A DNA stretch of 64,000 nucleotides, from positions 19,954,243 to 20,018,242 of the forward strand of contig NW_024881295.1 of the NCBI RefSeq assembly GCF_018691265.1. The letters run 5' to 3'. Under the pieces are notes generated by a model. It saw only the letters and a list, made by a program, of their open reading frames with translations, was not told the DNA's origin and did not search any database. Positions within the stretch are counted from its first letter, which is position 1, and every line of letters begins with the position of its first letter. This document shows positions 48,955-62,000 of this stretch, in pieces. Origin of the DNA: Tyto alba (Eukaryota > Chordata > Aves > Strigiformes > Tytonidae). The position numbers were made by a program, and so were the translations under genes.

Positions 48955-51900
48955 TGAAGCAAGTTTTTTATGAAAGTTTTTCTGAGACAGTTTATCTTCT
49001 CCTAAAAGATATTAATATCTAAATTCTAAGTTCTTACAAAAGGAAATTAATCTCTGGAATATGACCTAAAAATTTCCAAAAAAAAATTTTAAAGTATTTT
49101 TTCTTAAGTGAATGACAGTTGTAATGGTAGGCCAGAATCTGTTTTATCATGGTAAAAATGCCGAAGCACTTTTTGAAATCCACAGTTCACACGTGGCATA
49201 ATATAGGTGACGTCACTTTATTTTTCTCTTGGTACCAACTGTAATATTGGAAGTCCGGTAAACAAAAAATGAGCATACCAGTAAAGAGGGTTTATATCTA
49301 GGTGTGCCTAATATTTTCCCTAGATAACTAATTTTTTCCCCTTTTCTACCTTTACTGTGTCTCCAGTGACTTCAGTGAAACTTCTTCAAATACATGTACA
49401 AGCACTTTGGCTATAGTGCATGCAAATAGAGCAGCTCTTGTTGCTTAACTTTAACCTTTCTATACTTTTTGAAGACACCATCTCTGAATAATCTGTCCCG
49501 GACATTTTAACTGACCTGAAAGTGAACATGGATAGTATAAAAGAGAATCCCCGAAAAATCAAATGTGGAAAATTCATTGAAACTACATGCCAGAAGTGTT
49601 GCTGCAGAATTGACTACTAGACAGTAAGACCAATCATGACAACCTCTAAGAGATGCACTCATATCAGGAGAGTCCCTGAGAGCCCCTGACATCCTTGTAC
49701 ATTACTCACTGCAGCCTCCCCACGTGAAGAAGTGTCTGAAGTCTGGCTGAGCTGCCAACTTTTAAACCTCAGCCTTCAGCATAGGGCAGGGGAGAGGGGG
49801 ATTTGGAAGGGGAACCCTTATTCTGTTCCCAGGAGGATAAACTCTAAGTGCATATTTCTTCTCATTCAGCTTCATATGTTTTATAACTTTACTTTGTGAA
49901 AATTTAAAGACAGGGTTTTGGTTATTAAATCTTGTAAGGAAGACTACTGAAAACAGTGTTCCTTACCTTCACACTTGCATTTATGTAATAGCTACACTGA
50001 ATGTTTGTTCCTGTATTCTACTTTTAAGATAGTTTCTCTTTGACTGAAACATCTCCTCATACTCATTTAAACATTTTTTCCGTCTGTTATGGTAGTGCCT
50101 ATAGGCCTCAGTCATGGCTTAGAGTCCTGCTCTACTATGCTCTGTGTACATAAATAAGAGAAAAGGGAATTCCTACCCCTACAGATTTAAACTTTATAAA
50201 CTTGAGACACTTGAAACAGCTTCTGCTTTAACAACACAGCTGATGAAGTGAAGGAGAAGGAAGATGTCCTTCAATCTACTCTTTCATCTCAGGTCATCTG
50301 AGTCTAACTGATACCATCCGGAACTGAGTAGGAAATGATTTTTCACCCAGGAACATTTTGAAGTTCTTTATTCCTCTTTCCTGAGACAAAACTAAGTTTA
50401 GGAAGGCTACTTCGATCTTTGTTTTTTCCCTAGGAGGAAAAGAAAACAAACAACTAAACAAACTGAAAGAAAGGCACCCCCACAATAGCCCTATTTCGCA
50501 ATACAGAGAAGACTGGAGTCACATCTCTGCAGCTTTTTGGTGAGCGCACTGAGCATCATCCCCTCTGGGACCATCGCTCTCAGGGTCTCTCCCACAGCTC
50601 AATACCCTCCTGCCAGAACCCTTATCTCTGTCCCCCAGCAGCCAGAGCATACTCCTGAGATAGGGAAGACTGGGAGATGCTGTGCTCCACAGCTTGCTGA
50701 GACAGAGCTTGGACCTGAACTTGCACTGATCTGCAACATGCCCTAGATCCACAAAATCTTTATGAGGAAAGTTCTTCCAGTACAGGTAATTCCTTGTCCA
50801 ATAAAATGTTCTGCTTCAATAAAGAAGCTTTTTCTAACAAGGAAAAGAAAGATTCATTAAAAATAGTCAATTAGTCTTACCCATGATTTCTACTGCAGAA
50901 CTGACACTACCTAGTGTGTTTCTTAGGCTTTCCACATAGTAAAGTATCTTGCACATGGAGTCAGATCTCTCCATCTTCTAAGCAAGAGGTAATCTGTCTA
51001 ACCAAATTGAAAAATAGAAGGCTAAGTAGTGCTAGACACAGAGTGACTGGTTGAAATGAATGCAAGAATATAAATGCCACATTGAACAATGCAAAATGCA
51101 CAAGTACAGTAGGATACAATGATGTTAATTTGGAAACATTGAGACTTGAAAGAGACATCGTAGGTTTTGAAAGTTGCCTCTCAGACTGCTGGATGTGGAA
51201 GCTCTCTGCTTTATTAACATTCTGATAACAACGCCTGCATCTGCCTTGGTAAATACTGCAGAGAAAGGGCAGCTGCAAGATCCTATTGTGTGCTGCTAGA
51301 GTGAATGCTAATGAGGCTCCTGAAGCAGTCCTCTTAGTTCCAACAGAGGATATTAAAAACATGAAACCTGTCCTGTAAATAAGAAAAAATTAAAAAAAAA
51401 AAAAAAAAAAAGTCTTACAAAGAACTAACTTATCAACCTTCTATTACAAATTATCAAAATACTGTTTCCCAAGGAGTTTACTCCATCTGATGTCTAATTC
51501 AGCTTCCTAAGTACTGATTCTATTGGAAGAATCAATGTATGTGGGTGGTAGAAGAAAACAAACAATCCAGTTATCACCAACTATGCTGATAACCAGATGT
51601 TGTAATTTCCCTTCTTGCAGCAAGCTATATTTTGATGTCTTCGGAAACAAAGATTTAGATGCCACAGAGACATGCTTAGAGCCCCATGTGCTGGTCTCAC
51701 GTCATTATTCCACAGACACAGGCGTAATCTCCTTCTTTGAAAAAAGCTTCCCCCCTCCTCCCCCCATATAAACATTACGGCAACATCTGTCCACCTGCAG
51801 AGATCTTAAACAATAGTTTCAAGGGGAGTTACTCGATCCTGTCACCCCAAAGGCTGTTCAACTCTGATGCTAGTCTTCATCTTCCATCACCAGCAGAGAG

Positions 51901-52905
51901 CCCCACCTCCCAGTGTGGGGCAGGACTGAGGAAGGACAATGAGTTCAACCAGCCCTTCAGTCTGAACGGCTGGGGTTTCCCTTGCTATCAGAATGCTTCC
52001 CTAAGAAGAGAAATGATACAAAGGGCTCCATCTACCACTCATGGGGAGGTGCTAAGAAAAAATAAATTAATAAAGAGCAGAAAGACACCTAGTAGAGGTA
52101 TGAACATAGAGTCCATGATGGGCATGGATACTGAAGTGATTAAACCCCCAAAGCATGTCCACTGTTCTGCTGATGGGCATCTTTTCCCACTTTCTCCTGT
52201 AGATGTTGTAGCTGGGAGTCTTTAAAAATGCCATCATTAAAACCTTTTACTCGTCTCCATTGATTTCACTTGTAGTATCCTCAGAAGCATGTGAAATAAT
52301 GTATCTCTTGCTCTGATTCAAAAACCCAGTTGAAAATTTGAAATCGTTTGACCATTTTTATCTGGCCATTACAGCCAGACCTATGCTGCCAGAATGCCAA
52401 CAAGGCCCCATTTAAAAATATGCAGTATGTTCTGACCTACTCTTAAAAGTAAGTTTTCAACTAGAAGATTCTTGTCCTTTGATGTTAGGTTAGATGTCTG
52501 GCATTCTTATCCTGGAAATCCCGGATCACATTCTCCTTCATTTATATTACTGTAATTCCATTATCCTGATGGTTTATACTCCTGCAGCTAAGTGAGGGAG
52601 AATAAAGCTGCCAGAGATATGTATGTAATCTTTATTTCCCTATAAATCACTCTGTGAATTGACAGATCTATCACTATGGTAATGATTTCCAATGACTCAA
52701 AAACCTTTGTCACAGAGAAACTCTTTGCATCTGTGGTGTTTTAATAATACCTCAAGAATCCTGTTTGCCTTCTGATGTTATTTTGGCAGTTTAAAGATGT
52801 AATAAGTTATCCAGAAAAAGAGAAATATATGAAGACTGAAACTTGGGAGATCAAGAACCAAAAAGTGAATTTTTGAGAATATAAAGATGTAAGAAGGCAT
52901 CCTGA
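48955..52905. other. unique noncoding DNA
   Basis: No repeat recognised apart from an A20 run at 51392-51411. A GC-richer patch at 50520-50755 is open on both strands (69 and 77 codons) without a recognisable domain. The longest frame of the whole window lies at 51737-52225 and is treated separately. Confidence 0.5.
51737..52225 (+). other. 162-codon open frame, coding status doubtful
   Basis: It is the longest frame in the window, Ser/Pro/Asn-rich at the start with no signal peptide, membrane segment, repeat or domain that I recognise. The stop is followed by AT-rich DNA with no clear AATAAA within 100 bases. The upstream sequence lacks CpG or a strong promoter. In 64 kb read in six frames, one such frame can arise by chance. 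If transcribed it could be a noncoding RNA exon or a young open frame; I infer no function. Confidence 0.15.
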
Positions 52906-54822
52906 TCACCCCTTTAAGTCATGCTGGAAAAAGAAAGGATTTGGGGATGGGCAGAGATATGTTTTTATGTTTTTGAAAACCTTCCAGCATGAATCTGAAT
53001 CTGCAGGGGGCCATGGCTTTTGGAGAGATTTCCAGGAGATATGAGACTCTAATGAATGGATATTCAGTGACAGCAGAGACAGATTGATAACTTTCTGAAT
53101 ATTGTGCTGCAGCATACTTCTTGTGCCATTTGTCCAGAGGTATTCTTCTTCAATCGCACTCCTCTTCCTGGAACATTGTAGGAACATCCGAATCATGCAG
53201 TACGTGCCAAAGATATGTTAGATGGACAAAAGGGTAAGTTCTACCAGTACTACCATAACTCAGGTCTTCCCAGAAGCGTTATGAAATCCAACTGGTCTGA
53301 TCACTCAAACACCCTTGACAGACCCCTCCAGGATACTGTGAATACAGTCACAATGAAACATCATGGGCAGAACTGTAGCAGTGTCTGACCCACACAGAAC
53401 CGGCTACATTGCCTTCACACTCAATATAGGAAAGTTTTTGATGGGGAACAGTGTCAGGTGGTCAGTGCAGACCCTCCGGGGCCATGAAGCATGGCCCACA
53501 CCACAGTACCTTCTTGCCATGCACCAGTTTTTTTGCATCTTTCTGTTGAGTGTCCTGGTCACAAATACCTCAACACATGTAGGATGTGTACTTTTGTCAT
53601 TTATACGATCATGATACATTCTCCAGCAGGTGGTCACAATGTGGACTCTGAATTTGGGAAGAGGACCAATCCACAACATCATATGGATGGGATAAAAATG
53701 TCAAATCTTTCCAAAAGACACAGCTGAATGAAGGTTTTTCCCAGCTCTCTCCACATAAGCACTACTGCAAGATAGAAAATAATAACGAAAATGAAAGAAA
53801 GCCCACAACAAAATGAGCACTCCATTCCTGGGGGCAGGAAGCCATTATAACCAGGTTATGGATCACTTAAGGAGATCATTAAGAGGATGCTCGTGCAGCA
53901 CCATGAGCCTCATCATGGACAGAAGGCTGTCTTTGGAGAGGAGGAAAGTGAGACATCTCACACACCTGTGTGGATGCAGGCCTTTTCTCATCCCAGGCAC
54001 AGAAAGACTTAGTTGCATTATCAGAAGAGGTGAGATCAGCCTATAGATCCATCAAACCTCTAGTCACACCACAAAAGATTACTGTCCAACATCATGGCCC
54101 TGTTATCCTACGAGTGGTTCCTTAGTACAAGGCTTCAGGGTTGCCTTTCCCCTAATAAGTCCTCCTTCTCCCTCTCCTCTGACCAACATCAGCATGTTCT
54201 TCAAGAAGCAAGGATAAACAATGTCTCTCCTACAATGACCCTGTACAAGCCTTCCAAGACTGTTTAGCCTCTCAGGGCATGTTAACAACTGAATTTCATT
54301 GAGGAGTTATTGAAGACACTTCAAGAGTGCCTGGTCCTTTGGCAGACCAGGGTATTGATAGAACTTTCTCCTGCACTTGCACAGGTTATATGGTGCTCAG
54401 TAGCCACTGGTGATCAGGAAGGAGTTATCCATCCTGGAAAAGAAATATGACAACTCCAGTGATTTCCCAACTTCACCTCAGAATTGGAAGCCTGCACTCA
54501 TGACTGTAAGGATTATTGTCTTCAGCCTAGACGATAATGATTGATTTTGTACCGCTGACATCCAAACTATCCTTAGGATACACCCTCCCAAATCTGCCTC
54601 AGTATTTGATCCTAATATGGCCAGATTCCACCCACCTCCAGCACAGTAGAACTGTGTAATCTTATGAGACACAACAGTTTCAGGACTAAACAGTCTTCTG
54701 AGAATATAGCTGCTGAATAAGGACTGGAGAAGCCAAAAGGAAGTCAAATAACAGCCTGCAGGTATGTTCATCATCCTGTTTGCCTCTCTCAAGTCTCCAT
54801 CTGAACACACGTGTGCATGCAC
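52906..54822. other. stop-poor codon register over 1.9 kb, possible decayed coding sequence
   Basis: In the register whose triplets begin at positions 1 modulo 3, four minus-strand open stretches share one frame: 54478-54822 (114 codons), 54103-54288 (61), 53404-53682 (92) and 52906-53196 (96). By hand count the minus strand of this register has about a dozen stops between 53221 and 54480 (420 codons), and the plus strand also about a dozen. Chance at this base composition would give roughly twice that. GC is a little higher than in the flanks. I recognise no protein family on either strand. It may be an old pseudogene or retrocopy, or chance. Confidence 0.2.
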
Positions 54823-57109
54823 TCAGGCAGACTAATTTTGCATTGGTCACAGAACTGGTGCTCTAATAAAAGATTATACTCATTATGTGAGTGTTATTAA
54901 CTTAGAGGATGCTTCATTTTACACTCACCTTCAAAACTACTGACAATCAGCCTGTCCCAGGTGGCTCTGTGCCAGGCCCAGCAGGTTGTTGGATTTATTG
55001 CCCATAACCACCACTTCTGTCCAGATTTATCACACCTCCCTGTGACCATTAGCACCCTTGATTACCTCTTTATCTTCTCTTGTTTGAAACATGAGTTTGA
55101 TGTATAAGAGATCCTCAAGCAAGGACATTTCCTCTCCAACAGTGATGCTGAATGGTACACAAACAACTGGAAATATCCCATCAGCTTTTTCAGACACACA
55201 AACTTTGTGGCAAGACTTTCACTCAGATCTGCGAATTTAATTTTAAGAATATCAGGGATTTTTTTCCAATGGCTATTCCATTCCATCTAATAGTCATCGT
55301 TCTATGTCTATGTTGTGCCCTTAACTTAGAATTTGCCTCATCAAAGGCAGTTAGTGATATCTAGCTTCCATAATAATGAAAAAAATAACATTTATTAGGT
55401 TTTTGCCCTCTCCAGCTGCAATGCATGAACTAGTTTCAATAAGTTTGTGAAGTGTAGAGTTTTTCAGAATAATCCAGATCTGGGACAACAATCTTAAATA
55501 ATGAACAATAAAAGGAGCAGAAGGCTAGCTATAAGCCACAGGACCTCTTTATTAATTCTTCAAACAAAAATCTCCTCCTGTACAATGCTCTGTGCATTGA
55601 CAGACTTACTCAGAAACATCCACAAAGCTTCCCTACAATTGTCCATTAGCTCTCAAGTGAACAATGGCAAAAAACAGGCTGACTCTGGTATATTGAGGCT
55701 ACGGCTTATCCCACTGATACGGGGCTGTTTCAGGTTTTCCTTGTATTTTGTTGTCTGCCTGAATTCACCTGTTGCCTCTTGCTGCATGCTGCAAAACTGC
55801 TTGGAACAAATAACAGGTGGTTTTGTCCTGTGTTTAGACAACACCGAGTAAAAATTCATGCTAGGCCATAGCTATATATCCATTGACAACCATAACAATG
55901 AAGATTTCTCTAAAGCATATTGCAGAATAAAAAGAATTCTTCTACTGAGCTTGTTTTTTCCTCCAGTGGACTACATTCCTATTACAGTGGGCAGTAAACT
56001 TCATGGGAGACAACCTGAGAGGTTGTGTGCTCCTGCTTCTCTGTCCGGCAGTGATGGCAAGTGAGCTGTTTCATAAGACTCCTACAGGATTTGTGTTTGG
56101 ATATTTTTGTTCTTGAGGGACATAAAAAAAATGGCTGGAGAACTATGAACATGCAGAAGGTTTTGGGCCTGGCAGTACCAGGGCAGCAGATCATCTCAGT
56201 AACCTTGTCTCAAACAATTTGCCCTCCTGCCTGGCACACCAAAAAAACCCAATGACAAGTGGGTGCTGAGGTAGCTGTGAGCACTCCTACATGCAGGCAC
56301 AGCACTCATAGAGGCAAGGCTATGGAGACAGCACATTTCACACCACTTTGCACAAAATGGTGTTCACCACACGAGGCAGTGCCAACACAGGGATAGCAGC
56401 CTGGTAAATCCAACTCCTGTAAGAAGGAAAACCACAGGAGATATCACAGCATGATGCCCAATGAACTTTGCTTCTTTCACTCTGCCAACCTTAACGGCCT
56501 AGTGTTCTCTTTGAGTAGTATAATTCCTTATCTCTCTCCTGCAACAGTGAAGACCACAGGTTAAAAAATTGTTGTTTGAGAGCAGTAATTCAAGCAAACC
56601 TGGTGAGGAAAAAGAAGACACCAAGTCATTAAGATGCTGTAAAAGGCAGAGGTGTCATAGAAAGGGCACCCCAATGAATAGAAGCATTGCAGAATAGGCC
56701 TCTTCCCCACTGGGCATCAGAAACTACAATTACAAAACACAGCACGATAGAGAATCAGTTGCAATGACTCTTGGGGTGCTTGTTTCTCCATCTGCTTACA
56801 GGGAAATCCTTGCTCATCTTTCCTCTGTACACTTTACCTCCAGCATCCCGGATCATTTTACTGTCATTCTAGACACCTCTTCTGCTTTAGCTCCATTCCC
56901 TCTTTCCTAGCCTGACAATTTCTTAAGTATGTGCTTTCTCCATAACTATAAATAGTCACACCGAAGAGGGCTGTAATGGCCGTTGCCCTGTCAGATGCAG
57001 TAAAGATTACAGCTGATGGATAAGGAAGAGGTTCAAACAGTAAAATTGTCGTAATGAGTCCACCCCACAGCCTCCATTGTCTTAGTTTGCATGTCACTTG
57101 GAGCCTAAC
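54823..57109. other. unique noncoding DNA
   Basis: Contains a 116-codon frame at 55501-55851 and shorter ones, none with domains or supporting context. No repeat recognised. Confidence 0.5.
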
Positions 57110-57330
57110 AGCCACCAGACCACCTGCTTTCTGTCACTGCAGCTCAGCTGTTGTTCACAAATTTCAGATGTTTGTGCCAGTAATTAAATTGTGCCAGCAA
57201 AGCACTATTAAATTTAGTTATTGCAGAAAGGAGCTAAAATAATTGATCAGATCTGAGTGGATCATCAATGTGTTTTTGAATATAATGAAAATGTGAATTG
57301 GGTCAGCAGGAGGAAGAGGAGACATCAATT
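57110..57330. promoter_or_regulatory. candidate conserved distal enhancer
   Basis: The segment is dense in developmental factor cores: GTAATTAAATTG at 57180, TTTAGTTATTG near 57213, AATAATTGATCAGATCTG at 57239, TCATCAATG at 57263 and AATATAATGAAAATG near 57278. An E-box CAGCTG lies at 57145. The complexity is high, with no repeat signature and no frame. This is what ultraconserved vertebrate enhancers look like, but conservation cannot be seen from one sequence. Confidence 0.25.
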
Positions 57331-58837
57331 AAAAAATATATCTATACTGGAGTCTCAAAAGCCATTAACATTGATTTCAATCCAGGACACAGGGCTTGGC
57401 TGGCAAAAAGCATGGAAGGATAATTAAAGAGGTTTGGTTTTTTTTTTTTTTTTTCCCTGTGGCAGTATACAAAAACAGAATTGCAAGAAGTGGAAGTAAA
57501 TAGGATATAATCACTCTGTAGAGCTATAAAAGGTTATGGGAAGCTGTTGATGTTGCTGCTTTTGTTTGGTCTCCTTTTCTATCTTCATTTGCATTTTAAA
57601 GGTTGAATATTTGCTTTTAATGGACATGAATGCAGGATTGGAGCTGGAATACCTTCTGCCCCTTCAAGCTACTCTTTCCACGTGCCCATCATTGCCCTGA
57701 AGCACAGTGAGAACTCCTGTTGATGAAGATGAGTCAGCCAGGTTCCTCACAGCTGTTCAAGTAGGGGTGGTAACATGGACTGTCTTAGATTAACTCTACC
57801 TTGATGTTTGTAACATCCCCACCATAAATAATGTAACTAATCTATTCATGAGTCAAAACTGTGTCACTTCTGAGTCAACTCACTCCTGTGGAGACTACAG
57901 ATTACACAGATGTGCTTCTGTCTTCCTGCAAGTAAGCCTTACTCCCTGCTCTTTATTTTCAGGTCTGTATGGTCTGCTTTGAATGACCCAGACAGGATCC
58001 ACTTGCCAGAAAGAAATTAGTTACAGAGCTGATAGATAAGAAGATAGATAAACTGGTAGGTAGGAACTTCACTGCAGATTGGATCCAAGAAGATTTTTGG
58101 GTCTGCTAGCAGCAATCCTTCTGCCTGTGACTGTGAATTTTTAAAACTGAAAGTAAATGACTGCCAAGGCTACTTTTTTTCAGTATGGCATGGGAATATG
58201 AGTCAAGTCACACGATAAAGAACTGAACTAAAATTCAGCTTCCATAAAAATGGAAAGCAATTATTTCATTCTTCACCCCCATACTTTTGAATACATGGTT
58301 ACAGCTCTGGTTTTGCATCTTTGTTAGACCTTTTGTGATACGATTCAACCCACTAATTCTGCAGAAAACTCTCCAGGCTCAAGGGTTTTTCTTGTTTGTT
58401 AGTTAACAAGGGTTTGGGTTTTTTTCCAGCTAATGAGTTGAGGTAGTTCACAGAGGGGTCCAACAAGTGTCAACCTCCCCTGAGGTAAACAATATGGGAG
58501 AGAGGCAGTACAATGCAGGGGCTGAAGTAGAACCTTCTCTTTTTGGCAGCATCATGCAGTTACTTTGGCCCAGAGATATTGGTCAACATCACCTTGAGTG
58601 TCTGTGACACTCATTTCTGACAACCTTCTTAAAAATAAGCCAATTCCTTGCATAGATGTGCTTGAAGGGCTTGACTGAAAATGCTGCAAATACCTGCCAA
58701 GAAAGTCACATTTTTATATTCAGTCTGAAAGCTTTCTGCCCCAAATACATCTTTCACATTTGTGATAACATTCACTTTTTTTTTTATCAAGTTTTTGTAG
58801 TGTTTTCCAAAGTGCTATGGGTATCGGAGCAGTTTCG
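57331..58837. other. unique noncoding DNA
   Basis: T17 at 57438-57454, a short GATA-type repeat (GATAGATAAGAAGATAGATAA) around 58031-58051, and no gene. Confidence 0.5.
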
Positions 58838-58912
58838 TTAACCCTATGAGATACAGACATTCAGTGGGAACACTGAGAGCAATACTGTGACTTGCTCAAC
58901 ATTCTGTGCGTT
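58838..58912 (-). mobile_element. possible MIR-like SINE fragment, antisense
   Basis: GTTAACCCTATGAGATACAG, then GGGAACACTGAGAGCAATAC and GTGACTTGCTCAACATTCTG match in order the AACCCTATGAGGTA, GAAACTGAGGCA and AGTGACTTGCCCAAGGTCA parts of a reverse-complement MIR. The intervening core is shorter than usual. Confidence 0.4.
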
Positions 58913-60239
58913 CTCTGAATCCTTCTCCAGTGTACTGATCTGCTCTGCTTAGCAGCAGTTCCATGCATTTTCACCACTGTTATGTTCTGTCACCTTTTCT
59001 GGAACTAGTTCTGAGAAGACTGACCTCCAAATATTTAATTCATACTTCTAGAAAAGTAGTAATCCCTAAGAAATAGCATATGCATCACTTAAGTCTTGTT
59101 CATATCCTACTTTAAGAGTCTAAGTGAACTTTAAACCATTCATTGGCATTTACTGGGCTCTCACTGTAGGGTAACATTCACAAGGAAAGAACATTTGTAT
59201 TCTTCCTAAACTTACTGTGATCAGGCTAGACGAATCGGAACAAAGAAATTCTGTATGTCCTCTGAGTATGGCCTTGGTTGGCACATTATTAGCCCTAATT
59301 CCACTAATTAGTGGAATCCAGCTGTTCAAAGGCTCAGAGTATTCTATTCTCTACACAAGACAGTACTTGAAAAACTTTTAGTGCTCTACCAGGCATCCAG
59401 GTTAGCTAGTTTATGTGTGCCAAATCAAATTATCCATCAGAACCATAGTAGCTTTCTTTTCTGAAAATAGTGATTTGCTTCATTCAGAGACAAGTGTAAT
59501 TTAAAACACTGCTACCACTTATGTTGGAGCTAGTTATCGGAGACTGTCATATCTTGATCAGAGGTGTTGTTGGTCTAAGACCTCAGAGCTGGTGGCCAAA
59601 CATCTTCTGGGGATCACTTTCTTCCACTTGTTTTTCCCATTGACTGACAGAATCCAAGCCAAGCAGTATTTAAGAAACACTACAAAGCTCATAGCTCTTG
59701 CCAGATTACTGCATGTAGGTATGGGAATTGGAGCTAGTTGTTATTTTTCTGTCTAGTTGTTTCACATGAGCAGTGTAGTTAAAAAAAAAAAAAAAAGATG
59801 TATATCCTGAGATGCACATTCAGGTCATTTCAAAGAAAAGCAATTAAAATTCAGTTGTAATTTTGCAAGGCAAACATTCCCTGACATCTGTTTGGTGGAT
59901 ACGTTTGCACCTGTATATTGCCCCAAACATTTCCCCACACATGCATGAATCCTGCATCAGATGCCCACTCGATCCATTTGGCTTTAAAAAAAGTATTGGA
60001 AAAATAACCTAAGTGATTGCACTGATAATCTTGCTTCTCTGTTTTAGATAAAAATCAACTGTGGTATCACTACTGTCTTTGTTACATTATGAGTCAATCA
60101 GTAACACGTTGCATGTAACTGATACATGTTGTTGGGAAACAAAACTAACTGTCCATAAAATGGACAATTGCATCATGAGCACAGGAGGGAGGAAAATATG
60201 GAGACAGATCTTCAAGAGAATACCACACTTTGGCTGTCG
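58913..60239. other. unique noncoding DNA
   Basis: Holds the 20-bp palindrome at 59298 and an A run at 59780-59796. No gene or repeat recognised. Confidence 0.5.
59298..59317. repeat. perfect 20-bp palindrome
   Basis: ATTCCACTAATTAGTGGAAT is exactly self-complementary with no loop. The centre CTAATTAG contains paired homeodomain half-sites (TAATTA). It could bind a homodimer, or be chance. Confidence 0.9.
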
Positions 60240-60420
60240 CTTTGAAAATTAATTTTAACAAAGTATGCCTACACTTTTAGCAAAATCACTTTACAAATAA
60301 ATGGCCGAGCAATTACCATTTTACCATTATAGCTGAAATCTCATTAAAGCTAAACTCTCTGACAAAACAAAGCAGCATTTTGGTGCAGATTATGCGTACC
60401 TAATGTCATGGGGGATTCTG
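60240..60420. promoter_or_regulatory. candidate conserved distal enhancer
   Basis: Dense in common developmental cores without repeat structure: TTAATTTTAACAAAG at 60249, GAGCAATTACCATTTTACC at 60307, CTCATTAAAGC at 60342, GACAAAACAAAGCAGC at 60361 (ACAAAG, SOX/TCF type), GATTATGCGTACC and TAATGTCATGGGGGATT near 60388-60418. No frame crosses it. The call is by texture only. Confidence 0.25.
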
Positions 60421-61639
60421 CAGATAAGTTGGAATTTGGGTCCTTCTGTTCCCTTGCATCCTCTTGCAGCACACTTTGGCATGATTCCTTGTCTTACATT
60501 CTGATCAGTCAGAGAAGAACATATGAGTGATCTCTGAAACCTCTTGCAAAAACCAAATATGCTGACTGGTTAGTCTTGTTTTGTTTTGCTATCTGAAAAT
60601 TTGGGAAGTTCGAGGAAGTACTTTATTAACAACTTCCTAAGTCTTAGTAGAAGACCTCAAAATCAGAGGCTTAATTGAAAGCCTGTTGGTGTCATAATAA
60701 TGATATTTACAGCCTTAGTGGGCACCAGACTGGCTGCTGGAGAAGCCATTCTATTTCTGCAAGTATTTGCTTAGATAAAGAAATTCACTTTTATACTCTT
60801 CTCAAGTGTTCTTTTGCACAGAAATGACCTCATGATGAATTTGGGAGTAAGGATGGAATGGAGAAAGTGACACAGAAATATTTGTTCTTCACCACTTCTG
60901 GAAAAATAAAATCTCATGAAACCTCAGGCTCAATGGTATATCATGCGATAACCCTTTGATCACAGACTAAAATATTTTCAGTGTTCAGATATAACCCCAT
61001 CAGGACAGAATTTAGGTCAAATCTAATGTGCGTCAGTATTAGAAGACCAAAAAAAATAGCTTTAGGGGTTATGAATAGTGAGGTCAGGGTTCATGGGTTG
61101 GAAAATGTACCTGCACAACTTCTAACATCCCCTAGTTTTACATGGGCAGAACCAAGCATTGAACAAATCAGCCTGAGGATGTCAGTCATGTTTGTGAGTT
61201 GCAAGTCCCATGTGCACAGCTAGATTTGTATGTTCAACGTGTGTTGCCTTTAAAAATGCAGCTGTTAAAAAGAGAGTAATTTCTAAAACACAAAATGTCC
61301 AGAATGTGTTTACTGTTGGCTAGACAGCACACTGTCTTAGGGAAACCAGTAAGGAGGGATAAGTCACAAGCACAATGGGCATAACAAGGGAACTTGAAGA
61401 GCCACACCAGATGAGTTGCATTAAAGATCTGAGGAGAATTTATTGTCATTTGGACCTATCCCTATGCAGACCGCACCTGGACTTAGTAAATAAGTTATGC
61501 CTGAAGATAGATAATTGCTTTATTTTTTTCCTTTAGACTTCTAAGTTTCTTTGATTTAACTATAGAGCCTCCCCTGGGCTTTTCTGCTTCTTGGCAGCAA
61601 GCAAAATGCTGTCCACTGTCTTGTACTTGTCATACCACA
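60421..61639. other. unique noncoding DNA
   Basis: No gene, repeat or structure recognised beyond short unsupported open frames. Confidence 0.5.
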
Positions 61640-62000
61640 AACGTCAATTCATCTCTCCTCTCTTTTCTGAGAAATCCCTGAGCATCCCATTCATCTCAGG
61701 CACTGGCTGCAAAATGTATGCCTTGTTACCGCACTTCCAGACCTTGCATTTGCCTCCCTCGCCTCCTCCATCCACTTGTTTAACACCAGCTTCCTCTCTC
61801 TCCCTCTGCATAATCTCTTGCCATCTGGAACAGTCTTCCAGTATCCCTCTGCCTCATCAACTCTCCATCCCTTTTCAGATCTCATCTGCAAACATCTCTT
61901 CATTCCCCTGCTGGTACCTCATAATTCCGTTCACTCTCTTCTCTCTGTTACTGATCTTTATCTCTTATAACAGGCAGCATCTTTCTGTCACTGTTTGTCT
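61640..62000 (+). mobile_element. L2-like LINE, ORF2 C-terminal remnant
   Basis: A C/T-rich sense strand. A 64-codon frame at 61776-61970 contains LHNLLPSGTVFQYPSASST followed by LHPFSDLICKHLFIPL. This parallels the WNSLP...SxxxFKxxLKTHLF tail at the C-terminus of L2-type ORF2, with residues in the same order and spacing. A second, 137-codon frame (61591-62004) overlaps it in another register. The element is old and broken. The boundaries are approximate. Confidence 0.45.
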
